From Notospermus geniculatus (Eukaryota > Nemertea > Pilidiophora > Heteronemertea > Lineidae), in contig NMRB01002867.1 of NCBI GenBank assembly GCA_002633025.1, forward strand, positions 21,370 to 85,369: DNA of 64,000 nt. Reading direction: 5' to 3'. The position numbers and the translations under genes are program-made. The notes below the pieces were generated by a model, which was not told the DNA's origin, made no database searches, and worked only from the letters and a program-made list of their open reading frames with translations. Positions 12,401 to 27,400 of the stretch are shown here, piece after piece (within the stretch, counting starts at the first letter, position 1; each line of letters opens with the position of its first letter).

Positions 12401-15400
12401 GGTACGAGGGGACTGATACAGTAATATCCGGCTGGACACTTGTCACATGACGCTTGGCCTTGGTTCGGCTGACTTTCTCCAGCCGGACAACCGAGAGGAA
12501 CAGCAGATCCGACCGGACAATAATGTCCTGGTGGGCAGATATAGGCTGGTGGCGTTGGCACACTGGTGGAGTGATTAGCCGGGCAATAGTATCCAGCATA
12601 ACACATGGCTGTCGGAGCGGTCAATCCAGGTTTCTCGCAGTAGTAACCAGCAGTACACGGACGGCAGTCTTCTACAGCAGCGCCACCTATAAGCAAGATG
12701 GCATATAACGTCAAGCACACAATGGTTTCAATCAAGTTTTCAAAATCCCTTCTGAGCCCTTAGTGCGACAACAAAGCAAGTTTCTACCTGTATTAGTATC
12801 AGCCAAATGAACCACGGAGTAACCCAGCCTACCTGTGACATTCCTGAGAGTACCAGTTGGACATTTCTGTGGTGATGCCGTACCCTCAGGGCAGTAGTGA
12901 CCCGCTGGACATTCTCCATTCTCAGGATAGGCAGCGGTGGCGTTAGGTACCCGACCAGTGGCTCCACCTTGGCAGTAGAAACCAGGCTCGCACAGGCCGG
13001 TCGGGACGACATTTCCATATCCTTCACAGTACATCCCGACGGTGCAGTCTGTACACTCGCTGGCTTTGCTCAGGCCTGTCCTGTTGTTGTAGGTACCTGA
13101 TGCACACGGCTGGGGCATCACACCCTCTGGGCAGTAATGTCCTGGGAAACATAAAACAGAGATTTATTCAAGGACTGGCCTTCCTAGACGTCATCCTTTT
13201 TGGAGAGCAACCTCTACGATATCAATGGTAAAGTTGATTCCTACGCCAAACAGTGACCAAGATCGTAAACATCTCATTCTTTGGACGGCCACGCCACCTA
13301 CCTTTCTTACATGGTACCGGAGCCGTCATATTCATCTCGTGACACATGCGTCCAGCAGGACAGATCGTACAGTTAGCCTGGCCTCTGTTTGACTGGTACG
13401 TGCCGATCGGACAGCCCAACTCGACGAGGGCACCAGCTGGGCAGTAGTGACCTGGCGGGCACATGTATCCTTCCGAGGGGTCTGTCGGGGTAGGGGTGGT
13501 GCTGCCACCTGTACAGATGTACCTGGAAGGGAAGATCAGCGTCACTCATTCCGACATCGTGATTTTGTCTGAGGTTTTGTGAGATTTTGTTGCTCACCAA
13601 CAGTGCACAGCAGGACAGTTCGTTTGCACTCCTAGATTACATGTATATCATGCAGAGCCAGAAGGACCAAACTATCAACAGATACAGCACTGATACAGGT
13701 TCTCGTATCTACTTACCCTGGAGCACAGATCGGCGCTGTGGTGACCTTGATAAACGCGCTGGCATTGCAGTATCTCCCCGGTGGACACTCCTCACATCCA
13801 TCCGGGCTCATGATCTGCGGTACCTTGGAGAACGTACCACGTGGACAAGGGAAGGGGTATGCGGTGCCGTTCGGGCAGTAGTAACCAACAGGACAGATGT
13901 CGTTACCGGTGAAGGTTACGTTGTTGGTGGGGTCAATCTGAAGCAAAAGGACGGCCAAAAGTTGTCAACACAATTACGAACATGAACAACAGTCCTAGGC
14001 CATGCTGGCTAAACTGCTTTGTGAACACTACATCCTCCCACAGCAAGGGTTTTTACCTTGCTCCTCTTCATCCACTCATTTCATGTGCGAACGTAGGTGC
14101 GAGACCAAAGCCCTGCTATGGGAGGATGTCTGGCCTTAACTTTATCTAGTCACATGTTATGAAGGTCATATCAGTACCAAGCAGAATACTTACTTTATGA
14201 TTGATAGGTGTCGGTGACTCTGCACCTCCCGTACAGTAGTATCCCGCGTAACAGTTCCCTGTGGGTGCACTCAGCCCGTCTGCTTCACAATACATCCCAG
14301 CTGTACAAGTGGTGCAGTTGTCAATATTGGTATACTTCTCATCTGGGCCGAACGTTCCAGCTGGGCAGGGGAAGGAGGTGTCTAGAGCAGTGCCTGCTGG
14401 ACAGTAGTGTCCAGTGGGACATGGGCTCGGGTTCACCACGGGGTGACCTGGAAGATGATCAACCATGATTATGATTATTGGAAGGATAAGTTACTTCAGG
14501 CCAAAGGCAAAGATACAACATGGGTTTACCCAAGTCCCAAACCATGCAGGTTCGCTTGTATGACACCAGACACCAGTTTTTGTTCACTTTCGTACAGTTC
14601 CGTTTAGGAGAGACAGTACCTATCATACCCACAATTTCCACACTAGAAGTGTCTTGTCACTGACTTACACAATGGACAGAACCATTACCCGCTTATAGCC
14701 TCAGCAAGGGAAGGAATACCACAACCGGACATGTATACTGTGCAATGATCAGCTCCAGTCTAAGACAAGAGTTGTGCTAAGCTGTTCCATGAGGGAGATC
14801 CAAGGTTCTGGGGTAAGTATACTGGAGAAAGCAACATGCATGAAGATACCGGTTTAGGCAGGGAGAACTCGCTTATCCCAAGTTACAACCCAGCACAACC
14901 CTTGCTCTTATAAGCGTGCATCGATGGCAATGAGTGCATCTCTCCTATCACCTACAAAACTCAAAAGCATTTACAATTTGTGCCGTCGCGGTGCAAAAAG
15001 GTGAGTGCAAACACATGTGAGTTGGTTACCTTTCCAGTAGGTGGTGTTTCCTGGAGTTAAGAACAACAACACATCAACACAAAGTTATGGTCAACACAAA
15101 CTTGTCATGGGAAAAGGACTGTGCTAACACACAGGGGACGTGATGATTTGGGGTAGAATTCCATGGTTAGGCTTATCATCTCCGAAAATGTCAGCTCTAC
15201 ACCTCTGTTCTCAGCCTTTTGTATATTTCCGACACCCATCCTCCATCTCAAGGCAGTGACAGACCCTGCACAAGATGATGCGGAACAACCCATTTTGCAT
15301 TGTCTTTTTTTGCCCTGGTTCACCAAGACAATACAAAACACGTGTTACATCATGTTGGGTCTGTCACCACCTTCAGAATCCTGCTTGCATACAGGTGGCA

Positions 15401-18400
15401 TGCCCTTGGACATTGAGCCAGACTATTGGCATCACCTGGATTAACCCCCATACCCCATATAGCTGGAGGAGGACTTGAGAAATGGCTGACAGGTGTCAGA
15501 ATGGGCTATACGTCAAACAGGGGTGAGGAAATTGATAAACGATCATGTCAGGATTGGACTATCTTAGTAGTTTCAGTTATTTTGACATTGGTAATACACA
15601 GAGATCATACTCAACGATCAACGTAGATCTTGGATTAAAGAACTAAAGATACATACCTGATGCAGCATGGCAGTAATATCCTTCAGGACAAACATCACAT
15701 TTCTCCCGTCCCTCGCTGTACTGGTATGTCCCGTTATCACACATGAAGGGAGTGGTGGTACCAAGAGGGCAGTAGTGACCCTTCCAGCAGAGAAGGTCAC
15801 CAGGGCTGGAGGAGTTCTGGCCCCCTGGGCAGTAGTAACCAGGGCTACAGTAGCCAGTGGGGAGGACATTGCCATTACCTGCAAGAGGAGGGGGGTCATG
15901 ATATGCTATCAAAGAAGTGGTCACCACCAACCATCAGTTCCAAATGATCACATCATCTTTAACAGACATGTATCTCAGATTGCTTGAGTTTATTTCTTGG
16001 ACAGACTCAACAGCAAGAGTTGGTTGAATTCAGCCGTTCTTTCAGCAGATATCAGCTGGCCTTACCTTGGCAGTACTGTCCACCAGGGCAGCTGACACAG
16101 TCCTCTGATCCATCATTATGTGTTGTGTTGGAGTAGGTCCCTTCATCGCACGCCACTGGTACAGCTGTAGCCACGGGGCAGTAATGACCCTGTGGGCAAA
16201 TGTACTGGTTGGGCACGGTACTGGTCAAGTTGCAGTAGTAGCCGGCACTGCAGTTACCTGGTAATAGAGAGGACAGAGGCCATATAGGATAACTCAACCA
16301 TATAGGACCCACAAATTGAGCAAAGGCAATCAAACTGTGAAGCAAACGCTGATACACAAGCTATGACTGCTACAGGGTGTTTATAAGTAGTACATTAACT
16401 CACCAGTAGGTAGCGCTAGGCCTGGTCTCTCACAGTACATGCCACCAGGACAGTGGGAAGGTTTAGCAGAGCCTTGTGGGCAATAGTATCCCGGGGGACA
16501 CAGGCCTCCGGTCGTCATGGTGAAGCTGGGGCAGACGCAGTCCCACATCGGGTGGCAAGTATCGTTGGACTTGAGTTCACTGGAATACAAGGATGCTCTA
16601 AGAATCAGCGAAGGACTATCAACATTTAGAAAATCATATCAGGCTGACATGACCGTCAAGTGACAAATTAGGCGAAGAGTCAAAGTTTCTACTTACGCTC
16701 CGGTTCCATTGACTGTAGTCAGACTGCCAACAGCGAAGGGACGGATATTAAATGACCCACCACTGCAGTAAAACCCTTCATCACAGAGACCAGTTGGCTG
16801 AGACAGACCCGTTCCCTGACAATAATAACCAGGGGTACATGATTCACAGCTCGTGGCGTTTGAGGCCCCGGTGTCATTGTTGAATGTTCCTTCAGGACAT
16901 GGGAACTGGGTGTCAAACTGTGTGCTGATGGGGCAGTAGTGGCCCACTGGACAGATGGTTGGAGTCACGGTCTCATTCACACAGTAATAACCTGAAACAG
17001 ATGGAGAGGGCATCACTTTAGTTGAGTTGACATGGTGTAGTAGGAGTTGAAAAGATCAAAGCAGTGAAAACTGAGCAGGGAAGATGATGGTCCAAGTCGT
17101 TCGCGGCAGGTCACACGATACATGCTGCCTCAACACAGTGTATATTTGGCTATGTGCAGGTTTGCTTTCATCTCACTTGGAGGAAGTACTCGGTAACTGC
17201 ACTGTCATGGTCATTGAGAAAGAGAGATAACTTACCAGGTGGACAGGGGAGGCAAGCAGGATAACCAGCCATTGGGGTGTAGGTCCCTGCCGTACATGGT
17301 GTCGGAGAGGATGAGTTGGCCGGGCATTCTGAACCGGCTGGACACTTGTTCCCGATGCCTGTATGGGGGACGCCTGACTCAGGGTTGGAGATATTCACAC
17401 CTGAAAATGAGACATCAGATTTTACAGTTATGTGCTGAAGACGCCAACATTCAGGTCCGAGATGCTCCGTTGCCAAAACACTGAGAGGACGATTTCTAGT
17501 TTAAACTGACAGTGAATCATCAAGATAATAGTCCAATAGTGAGCTCGGTGCCCTAACACCTTGAACAGAAACTGAAAGCTCCCATGAAAGATAAGCTTAC
17601 CTGATGTACAGTAGAAGCCAGGACTACACATTCCAGCCGGCGCATCCAAGCCAGGCACATCACAATATTGTCCCCCACTGCACGGGCTACAGTCAGATTC
17701 AGCGGATAACTTCAGCGATGCTCCAAAGGTTCCAACCGGACAGGGGATGACATCCGCACCGGTTCGGAATGGACAGTAGTAGCCCTGTGGGCATGGGTCG
17801 GCCCGGTCACCCGCTGTGCAGTAATAGCCTGCTGGGCAGTCGTAGCAGACATCAGCGCCGGTGTGGTTCATGTAGGTGGCGTTGGAACATCTGGTGGGAG
17901 CAATGCTGCCCTCTGGACAGTAGTGGCCGATCGGGCAGATGTCACCGGTGAAGCCGTCTGTAAGAAACAGGATCGTGAAGATGGGCAGGAAATTTGTGTG
18001 AGATGACGTCAACTTGCGAGATTGAAATCACGTGACATTGATCCTCGTTCACTGACAACTTACCTTTTGGGTTTGCCACATGAGCACGTCTTGTACAGTA
18101 GTAACCAGGTAGACATTTTCCCTTCACAGCCGCCTGGCCAGTCTCAGCACAGTAATATCCTGGCGTGCACTGAACACAATCCTTGATGATTCTCTTGCCT
18201 AAGCTTGGCTGGTAGTATCCCTTATCACACGGCTGCGGCGTGGGGGTACCCTGAGGGCAGTAGTGACCAACAGGGCAGAGGTAGCCGTACGTCTCGTTGG
18301 TTGGGTTGGATGTGTTGGCACCGAGTTCACAATAGTGCCCAGCCTCACAGTAACCGAATGGAGTAATGAGGCCAGGTGAGGGGCAGTACCATCCAGGGTC

Positions 18401-21400
18401 ACATAAGGGACACTCTGTCGCCTTCGTCAGACCTGTCGTGTTGCCATATCGTGTCGCAGGGCATGGAGTCCCGATTGATGAACCCTCAGGACAGTACGAT
18501 CCAAACGGACAGATATCACCTGTGACGCCATCTGTGGGTGACGAGTTGTTAGCTCGGCCGGCGCAGTAGTAACCGGGAAGGCACGGATCACTTGGCTCTG
18601 TCTTACCGGGTAGACCACAGTAGAAACCAGGAGTGCAATCATAACATTCACCTGAAGGAAGAACCAGGAATGAACAGGACCTGATGATTTCGAAATCTAG
18701 AGATACCCAAGGCTGAAGTCAGAGAACAAGGCCTGGGAACAACTAATTCTGCTTGCAGCATGTTTGTCAGAGAAGGATTATGAAAGAATCCCATTCAGTT
18801 GGCAGCCTCTTTCAGAGACAAGGCCTGAAACTGATGAAACGATGTTTCTTGGGTCCCCCCCCCTTCAACGTTCGAATGGATCAAGGCCATCATACAACTT
18901 ACTCTGTCTCGTTAGCTGTGTTTGGTTGCTGAACGTGCCAGGTTCACAAGGATTCTGGGTAGAGAACTTGGTCGCCAGGGGGCAGTAGAAACCAGCCGGA
19001 CACGGTGAGGGGGAGATCACTCCGGTCACGTTACCAAGTTCGTATGGATCGCAGTATTTGCCGGTCGGACATCGGTCACAGGTGGGTTGGCCTAAGACGG
19101 CTTGGTAGTAACCTGGAAAGAAGTGGAGTATTGTTTTGCCAGTGGTGGTTTTCACTGAGCTACTGTCATCCCAAGCTATCAGACGGTGTATTTCAATCTC
19201 TTCAAAGATCTGTCTTTCCCAAAACCAAAAAACCTGGCGAGACTTGGGAGGCCAAGCGAGTGTTGTCTTACCTCGTTCACACCTGACCGGTGCCGCGCTA
19301 CCTCTAGGACACTTGTGACCAAGAGGACAGGGGTATTCGACAGGGGAACTTGTGGCTTCTCCACCAGGGCAGTAGAATCCTGGGTCACAAGGGCCTGTCT
19401 CCTGGGTCAGGCCGACACCCTCACAGGAATAACCTACAGAAACACAGGAGAAATGAGTATGAACACTTTGATCCGATATAGGCCTAGACGTTCTCATGTG
19501 ATGTCACATTTCCATGACGACACGATGCCGCCATATTGGCCGTCAAAATGTCAAGCAACATCACGGCATGAACACATGTCAACACTCAGATCCTGACATC
19601 AAAATATCATGACGTGACAGTTTTGACATCTTCGCCGGCCATTTGATGGCCAACATGGCCGATTCTTTGCAGTCACGTGAACATGGTGACGTCAGTCACA
19701 AATCTCTGTAATCGGAGGTGATACTTGTCTCTCAGTCTCATATCAAAGATGTTTTCTTACCTGGTGTGCATGGCTTACAGTTGGCCTCCTCAGTGTTCCC
19801 AGTAGTATTGGAGAAGGTACCATTAGGACAAGGTGTCGGGGTGGCAGATCCTTGCAGACAGTAATGGCCGGCGAGGCAGAGGAATGCTGGCGGATCTGGA
19901 CGAATGTTACCTCCAGGACAGTAGAACCCAGGCTGACATTGAGCTGTGAACAGAGAGACAAAAGTTTAGTATTGGCACATACAGGCAGGTGACATCAGAC
20001 AGTGAATTTGGACAGACAGCTTGAACTCTGGATGATCAACGTGTAGGCCTATGTACCCGTATATCAATCCAATCTGGTCAGAAGATGTCATTCTACAGGG
20101 TAATAAGGCCATGAACTCCAGCTCACTTGCAGCAAACTGACTGTGTCTCCTTCCTCTAACTATCTCATCAAGACTACAAATCAAACACCTACCTTTTGGA
20201 GCAGCCAGTTCATAATCATCACAGTAATATCCCCCAGTACAGGAGACAGGGGCAGCTGAACCACTTGGACAGTAGGTCCCTGGTTGGCACTTGCCGCCGG
20301 TGTAGTTGTAGGCCAGACAGGTACACACATCAATACTGGTGAAGTTACCTGAAAGAGACAATGGAAATAAAGATAACAGACACAGCCAACAGAATCAAAG
20401 CTGAATGATGGCTTGGGAAAGCCTCTAAGGCCTAGATCATACTAAGCTGGACAGTCTCCCGAAAGTTCTACCACATCATTCTAAAGCTACCAGAAAACTT
20501 ATATATCAAACACATAGAACACTTACCAAGGACAATAGGTTTGCTTGAGCTTGCTCCTCCAGTACAGAACCATCCTTCGCTACAGTTCCCAGCAGGATTT
20601 GTCAGGCCCTCTCCCGGGCAATACTGACCAGGGGGACACAGCAGACACGCTGTAGAGTTAGCCATATGAGTGAGAGGGTTGTACGTGCCAGCTGGACACT
20701 TGTATTGGACTCCGTACGCCGTACCGGCAGGGCAGTAGTGGCCTGTTGGACATGGATCCTGATAGGGGTCGCTGGTGTTGGCGATGCAGAAGTAACCTTC
20801 TGGGCAGACTTGGCACGATGGCTTGCCTGGAAGACAAACAACAGAAACTTGACGTTGACATTCTGAATTGACAGATTCTCCGCTTAAAGACGTTAGTTTT
20901 CAGGTGATCTTGAGGACTGTAGGCTACTGAAGAATCTTGAACCAGCCGAGCCACTCACATCAACAGGGGCCAATTGTAACTTGGTTTCAGCTAGGTTTCC
21001 TCCAGAATTGAGAGCCCTGATTTCAACCACCTCTCAGAATAAGACTCCTCATTCTTTGCAGAAGAGCAATGCCTCTCTTGAGGATAGGACAGACTCACCT
21101 TTCTCCGAGTTGTACGATCCCGCTGGACAGACAATCGGTCTCGCTGATCCTTTGGGGCAGTAAGACCCTGGCGGACACTCAGCGCCGACACCCTTATGAG
21201 GGGAGCTGTCTGTTGGAGTGGCCGTGTCTACGCCATACTCGCAGTAATAACCTGCTTGACAATCACCATCAGGGCTTGGAGATCCTGGGGTACCACAGTA
21301 CTGACCACCTGGAACGAGGTTGGGTCAGATAAGCAACTGGAAACAAGGTTCGAAGGAGGAGGGCTGACGCCATCTGCTCTCGTCACTCATCGCAAGTATT

Positions 21401-24400
21401 ACAAAGAGTGTAAGAATGCATTACTTACCTGTACACTGTGTGCAGTCGGCCTCCTTCACTAAGTTTGTATTGTTACCAAACGTTCCTGTCGGACAAGGCT
21501 GGAGATCAGCACCAGTTCCCTCAGGACAGTAATATCCCTGCTTACAGTCATCAGCACGGTCCCAGTTAACACAGTAATACCCAGCAGGGCACCCGTAGCA
21601 TACCGACGCCCCCGTGTGATTCATGAAGGTACCATTTCCGCAGCGTATTGGAGCAGATGAGCCTTCAGGGCAGTAGTGACCGGTTGGACAGATGTCACCG
21701 GTTGTGCCGTCCGTGGGGGCACTGGAGTTTGCTCTGAGTGTACAGTAGTAGCCTGCCTGGCAGAGGTCAGTGACGTTCGTCCGGCCGTAGTGGGCACAGT
21801 ATCTGCCTGAAGAACACAGAAGTAGATAGAAATAGTGAACTCTTTCTCAGAAGGAATGCAATAGGAATACGCATTGTATGGACCCCTCCATAGATTGTGG
21901 TAATAGAGTGAATCAAGACAAAACACTGATTGCAAACATTGAACAGGTCCAACCCCTTGAAGTGAAGACCCTTACCTGGGCTACAGGCCAAACAATCATC
22001 AATGCTCCCCATGCCCTCCTTGTCTTGGAAAGTTCCAGGGGGACAAGGTTTTGATATATCTGTTCCGTTTGGACAGTAGTGGCCTGGCAGGCAGACGCCT
22101 CCGTACAACTGGCCAACAGGGGCTGGTTCGGGGGATCGGCCACTACAGTAGTACCCTGGAAGGAAAGGAACAAGTTTGAAGAAACCCGAGCCTTTGAAGA
22201 ATGATTGCAATGAACAAGAATTGAGAGTTGAAAGGATCTGGAATTCATTCAAAGACTCCCTCAACCAAACTTACCAGCCCAACATGTATCAGACACCGCC
22301 GTCAGCCCGATCTGTGAACAGTGGAATCCTGATGTGCAGTCATCACAATCAGAACTCTTGGTCAAACCAGTCCTGTTACTGAACGTTCCCTTTGGACATC
22401 CCACACCAGTGATACTTCCTACCTCACAGTACCTCCCAGCCGGACAGATGTCGCCGTAGGTACCGTCCGTGGGCGTGGCGTTGTAGGCTCGGATCGTACA
22501 GTAGTAGCCAGCAGCGCAGAGAGCAGTTGGTGCTGTGTTACCTGAAGTGAGGAGGTACATGATGTCAGAAAAGTTCAACATCCCTGCTTGTCGGCACAAT
22601 AGTCAAATGTTGTCCTGGGAAATACCAAACTGACAGAAACAAGCACTTCATTGATGACAACACTGGTATGGACGATGGATCAGGGAAGAAGCATGGTCCA
22701 CCAATGGAAATACATTTAATGTTATGATAACTACCTTGTCCAAGACAGTAGTAGCCAGGGTCACACGGTGTGCACTGCTTCTCCTGGTGAAGGCCCGTCG
22801 CATTGCTGTACATTCCTTCAGGACAGAGGTACTGCTTGTCCCACTCGGTCCCCTGTGGGCAGTACGATCCGGGAGGACACAGCGTCGGGACTGAGACACC
22901 GCGGTAGCTCCGGTAGCGACCGGTGAAGTTTCCACTGAGTGTGATGTTGGCGGCATCAAGGTTTTCATAGTCACCTGGAGGAGAGAAGGGAGTTAGAGAG
23001 GAAACTGGACAAACCTAGGAATGACTTCAACCACCATCAGGGGCGGATCCAGAATCATGGGAAATAGGGGGCACAGCCAGCGCACATCATGGAAAACCTC
23101 GGTCAAATTTTAAGAGCTTTTCAAAATTTCAAAATTTCCTGGTAAATTTTAAAGATTTTCCACAAAATAGAGGGGGCACGGGCAGGTGTGCCCCCCCCCC
23201 TTGGATCCGCACCTGACCATGAAGCCCAGGAACCAAGGAAAAACATTGAGAAGTTCATAACCAAGATAGCTGACTCACCCAGTGCCTTGCAGTAGAATCC
23301 TTTGGGACATGCATCACAGGAATACTGTTTCCAATGAGCCTGGTACGTTCCTGATGGACAGCCAGTCTGGTTGTGGCTGCCTGTCGGGCAGAAGTGTCCA
23401 GGAGAGCAAGCATACGTGGTCGGGCGAGAGGACGACTGGCCGCTGGGGCAGTAATACCCAGCCGTGCATTGAGCAGTAGGTTGAGGCAGTCCATAGCTCT
23501 CACAGAAATAACCTGCTGTGCATGGTTCGCAGTCGGTGATGTTCTGGTTGCCAGAGCGGCCTGAAAGAGAGGGAAGTCAGAGTTCAGGTAGGATTGAAAG
23601 AGAGGCTAGTGTACTTCACATAGACACCGTCAAATAGGCCCTACTTGCTCCATTGCAAGGGAAGGAACCATCAAATAGGACCGACTTGCTCTACTGCCCA
23701 AGGACAAGTGACAAGGTTCGTGAAGATGGTGAATTCTTCCCTTCCGCAAACATTTAGGAACTTACCAGAGAATGTTCCAGGTGGACACGGCTCCTCCACC
23801 TTGGTCCCCTCTGGGCAGTAGTACCCAGGGGAACACGGAGCCGGATTGCTGACCACCGCTGTACCATTACAGAAGAATCCAGCCAGGCAATCACCGTCAG
23901 GAGTCGGGTTGGCTACACCCTGGCAGTATTTACCAGGAGGACATGGTCTGGGTTGGTCAGAGCCTACGGGGCAGTAGTAGCCTGGAAACGGAGGACAGAA
24001 GATTGTGAAGAGGAGCTGCAGAATATGTCACTATGTAAGAATTCATCAGAGAGGTTTCAATGACAGTTTAGAGTGAGGAAATGTTCTTCTCACAATCAAA
24101 AGCTGCATAGCTGATGATGTATCAAGATAAGAAAGAAACTAGAGTTGTACCTTCTGGGCAAACATCGCCGGTGAAGTTGAGTGAGTAAATCGGGCACGTT
24201 CCCGTCATGACGCTGTAGAACGTGGATGAGTTGGTGTACGGCAGAGGTTTTCCCTGGTAGGCACCGCGGGTACAGTACCACCCAGCAGCACAGTCACCAG
24301 TGGGTTCAGCCAATCCACTGCCTTGGCAGTATTTGCCGGCTGAAAGGAGAAATATCCAGATAAAAGTTGATCAAGTATTCACAGCCAGTGCCACAGATGA

Positions 24401-27400
24401 GGTCTTGAATGTCAAGGCGAAGAGTCACCAAGAATCGGATATTCAGCCAGAGAGCCGCTTACCAGAACATGGGAGACAATCATAGGCTGAGCTTCCCGTT
24501 GTCTCATTGTTGTACGTTCCAGGAGGACATTCAAACTGTGTCGCGTACCCAGTGCCCTGTGGGCAATACGAGCCGGTCGGACACGGTTTGTCCGTGTACG
24601 TGGTAGAATTACCCACACAGTAATAACCAGCCGGGCAGGGAGTGCAGGTTGCTTGGTGGGTCATGTCGGCATAGGTACCAGGTTGGCAGCCAATCGGGTT
24701 GGCTGTGCCTTCGGGACAGTAGTGACCAAGTGGACAACCGTCTGAAGAGAAATGAGAGAAAATCTCAGAAACATCCAAGATCTGGCAAGGCTGCATGAAG
24801 GCCAATGTTATTTCCTTCTTTCTTAACGTCAGAGGAGCCACGGCTCTGGAATAGACACGGGCCGTCCTCCCTCCAAGATGCCCAGCAGCTTCCGCAGATT
24901 ACTTCTGGAGAGGACTCCCATTGTGATTTGGGTCACAAGACTTCTTTCTTCCCCCCTGGTCTTCATTNNNNNNNNNNNNNNNNNNNNNNNNNNNNNNNNN
25001 NNNNNNNNNNNNNNNNNNNNNNNNNNNNNNNNNNNNNNNNNNNNNNNNNNNNNNNNNNNNNNNNNNNNNNNNNNNNNNNNNNNNNNNNNNNNNTTATTCT
25101 TGCTCCCGCTCCAGCACAGACTTCTCCCTCGTACAGACACTCGTACAGGCCAATGAACTTACACATGTAGAATGTGATGGGACCATGACGTAGTACATTT
25201 CAACAGGATAAATCATATTTGACAAGAAGTGCATTTCGTCTTCACCTTGTTGTATAAATAACCCCTGCACCAGAAGAAGGAATCAAGAAGTTGCTTACCA
25301 CCAAATCCAGTGTTGTTGTTGCTCGGTGCTGCCGTGTCCACTCCATACTGACAGTAGTATCCAGGGGAACACGGTCCTGTCACATTGTCCGCCCCGGCTT
25401 TATCACAATAGCATCCACCATCACACTGCGTACACTCGGCTGCCGATTTCAAATACTGCACCGGTCCGTACGTGCCGCGTGGGCAGAGTTCCTGGCTGTA
25501 ACCATTGTTACCTGGACAGTAGTGTCCGCGTGGGCAGGGGTCGGCAGTGTTGCCTGAGATACAGAAGTGACGTGACGGGCAGACATCACAGAGAGCAGCC
25601 TGGGTACGGTTCATGTAGTAACCTATGGAGAAGATAGACGATGAAGGTCAAGACAAGTTGGAGGTCAAATCACTATCCTCCCAAAGCGAGTATTACTTGA
25701 TGATGACTTGAGAAAGGTCAAAGACCTTTGAGTTCGGTACATGTCTACAATCACCTGAAGGGGCTTCTATGACTTGACACCAGGTAATTACACTCCAGAA
25801 CTGACTTTGGTGGTTTAGGGAAATCGTTCACTTACCAGGGCTACACGGTACAGGAGCCGGAGACCCAACAGGACAGTAGTTGCCCACTGGGCATTGATCA
25901 CCTGTTGTACCATCTAGAGGCGAGCTGGTGTTGGCACGGGACGTGCAGTAGAACCCAGCATCGCAGTCACCTAGAAGACAAGAGACAGGAAGAATTCACT
26001 AACTACAAAGGGACAAAATCCTCGACTATAATACAGACATCCTAACACTCAGCTTTTCCCTACTCTTTACACAAAGGTACCATTTCTCTAGCATGTCCAT
26101 TGTCTTCTTTTCGTCTTCACTGATGAGATATCACTGAGACCAGAGGCAGGAATTCTTCACAATATATCAATCAATGTCATTGAGGACACGACAAGGTGAC
26201 TGGCTCCCATCCACAAATTCTGCCTACCTGTGTAGTTAGTGAGTCCCTCCAAGGCACAGTAGTTCCCTCCTGGACAATCAATACAATCTGACAGTGACTC
26301 CTTCCCAGTGTCGGGTAGATATGTTCCTATTGGACAAGGGATAGGTGTTCCTGTACCTACTGGACAATACCGGCCGGCCGGGCACACGTCGCCATAGCTC
26401 TCACCGGTTGGGTTGGAGAGGATGGCACCGGATCGGCAGTAATAGCCTCCGAGGCAGGAATTGGTCGGAGCGGTCAAGCCTGAAATATCAAACGTCGTGT
26501 AAATTTCAACTAAACAGGAGGTTGATAAACTGGTAGAATGATCCAGCTAATATGAGCTGATTGATATCCCCTTACCTTCAGTGAGACAGTACATGCCCGG
26601 ACTACACGCCTCACACTCCGTCACATTATGCAGTCCCGTTCCATTGCTGAATGTCCCTTGTGGACATTTGGTACCCTGATCCGACCCCTGAGGGCAGTAA
26701 TAACCGGGGCGACATTCATAACCGTACAGACCGTCAGTTGGACGAGCCGTGGTACATTTGGTGAAGCAGACGTAACCGGCGTCGCACAGATCGGTAGGTG
26801 ATGTCAGACCTGCAAGTAATGGATTGTTTTACATCACGATGACACCTTTCATACATGTATGATCTCTCTCCACCGCATGACCAACTTTACAAGTCAGGAA
26901 GACAGCTATACTGAACTCAAGTAATCTTGTCTTTTTATCAATAGCGAGGTTGCGCACCTTTCCGACTCCCGACTCCGACTTCAACTACGAGAATGAACTG
27001 CAGTGCGCTGTGGACATCCTTGATGAAAACGATTTGATAGACGTTTTCATTTCGTCAAACACCATAAATTGAAGGCAGAAAAATTTGGCCTTATAAATGG
27101 GAAGTGCGGATAAATAATGAATATTGAAGTCGTTGAAGTCGTCAGCCTAGTCGTTACGACTTGAAATACGACTATAATATTTGCGATGTATGTGCACTTC
27201 CGATAACAGGTCAAAATAATTCTGCCACAAAGTTATGGCATTCTACGATTTGCAAACGTCTATCAAGTCGTTTTTATTAAGGATGTCTACAGCGGACTGC
27301 AATTCATTTTGGTAGTTGAAGTCGGAGTCGGAAAAGTGCGCAACCTCGCTAATGATGTTTCCTGCCCCAGTAGCAAAGATTATAAGGGAAGACATCTTAC

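Noticed and set aside
24742-25298. A lost coding exon in the 126-n gap
   Set aside because: E46 and E45 join in frame with correct repeat spacing, so no exon is required. It cannot be excluded.
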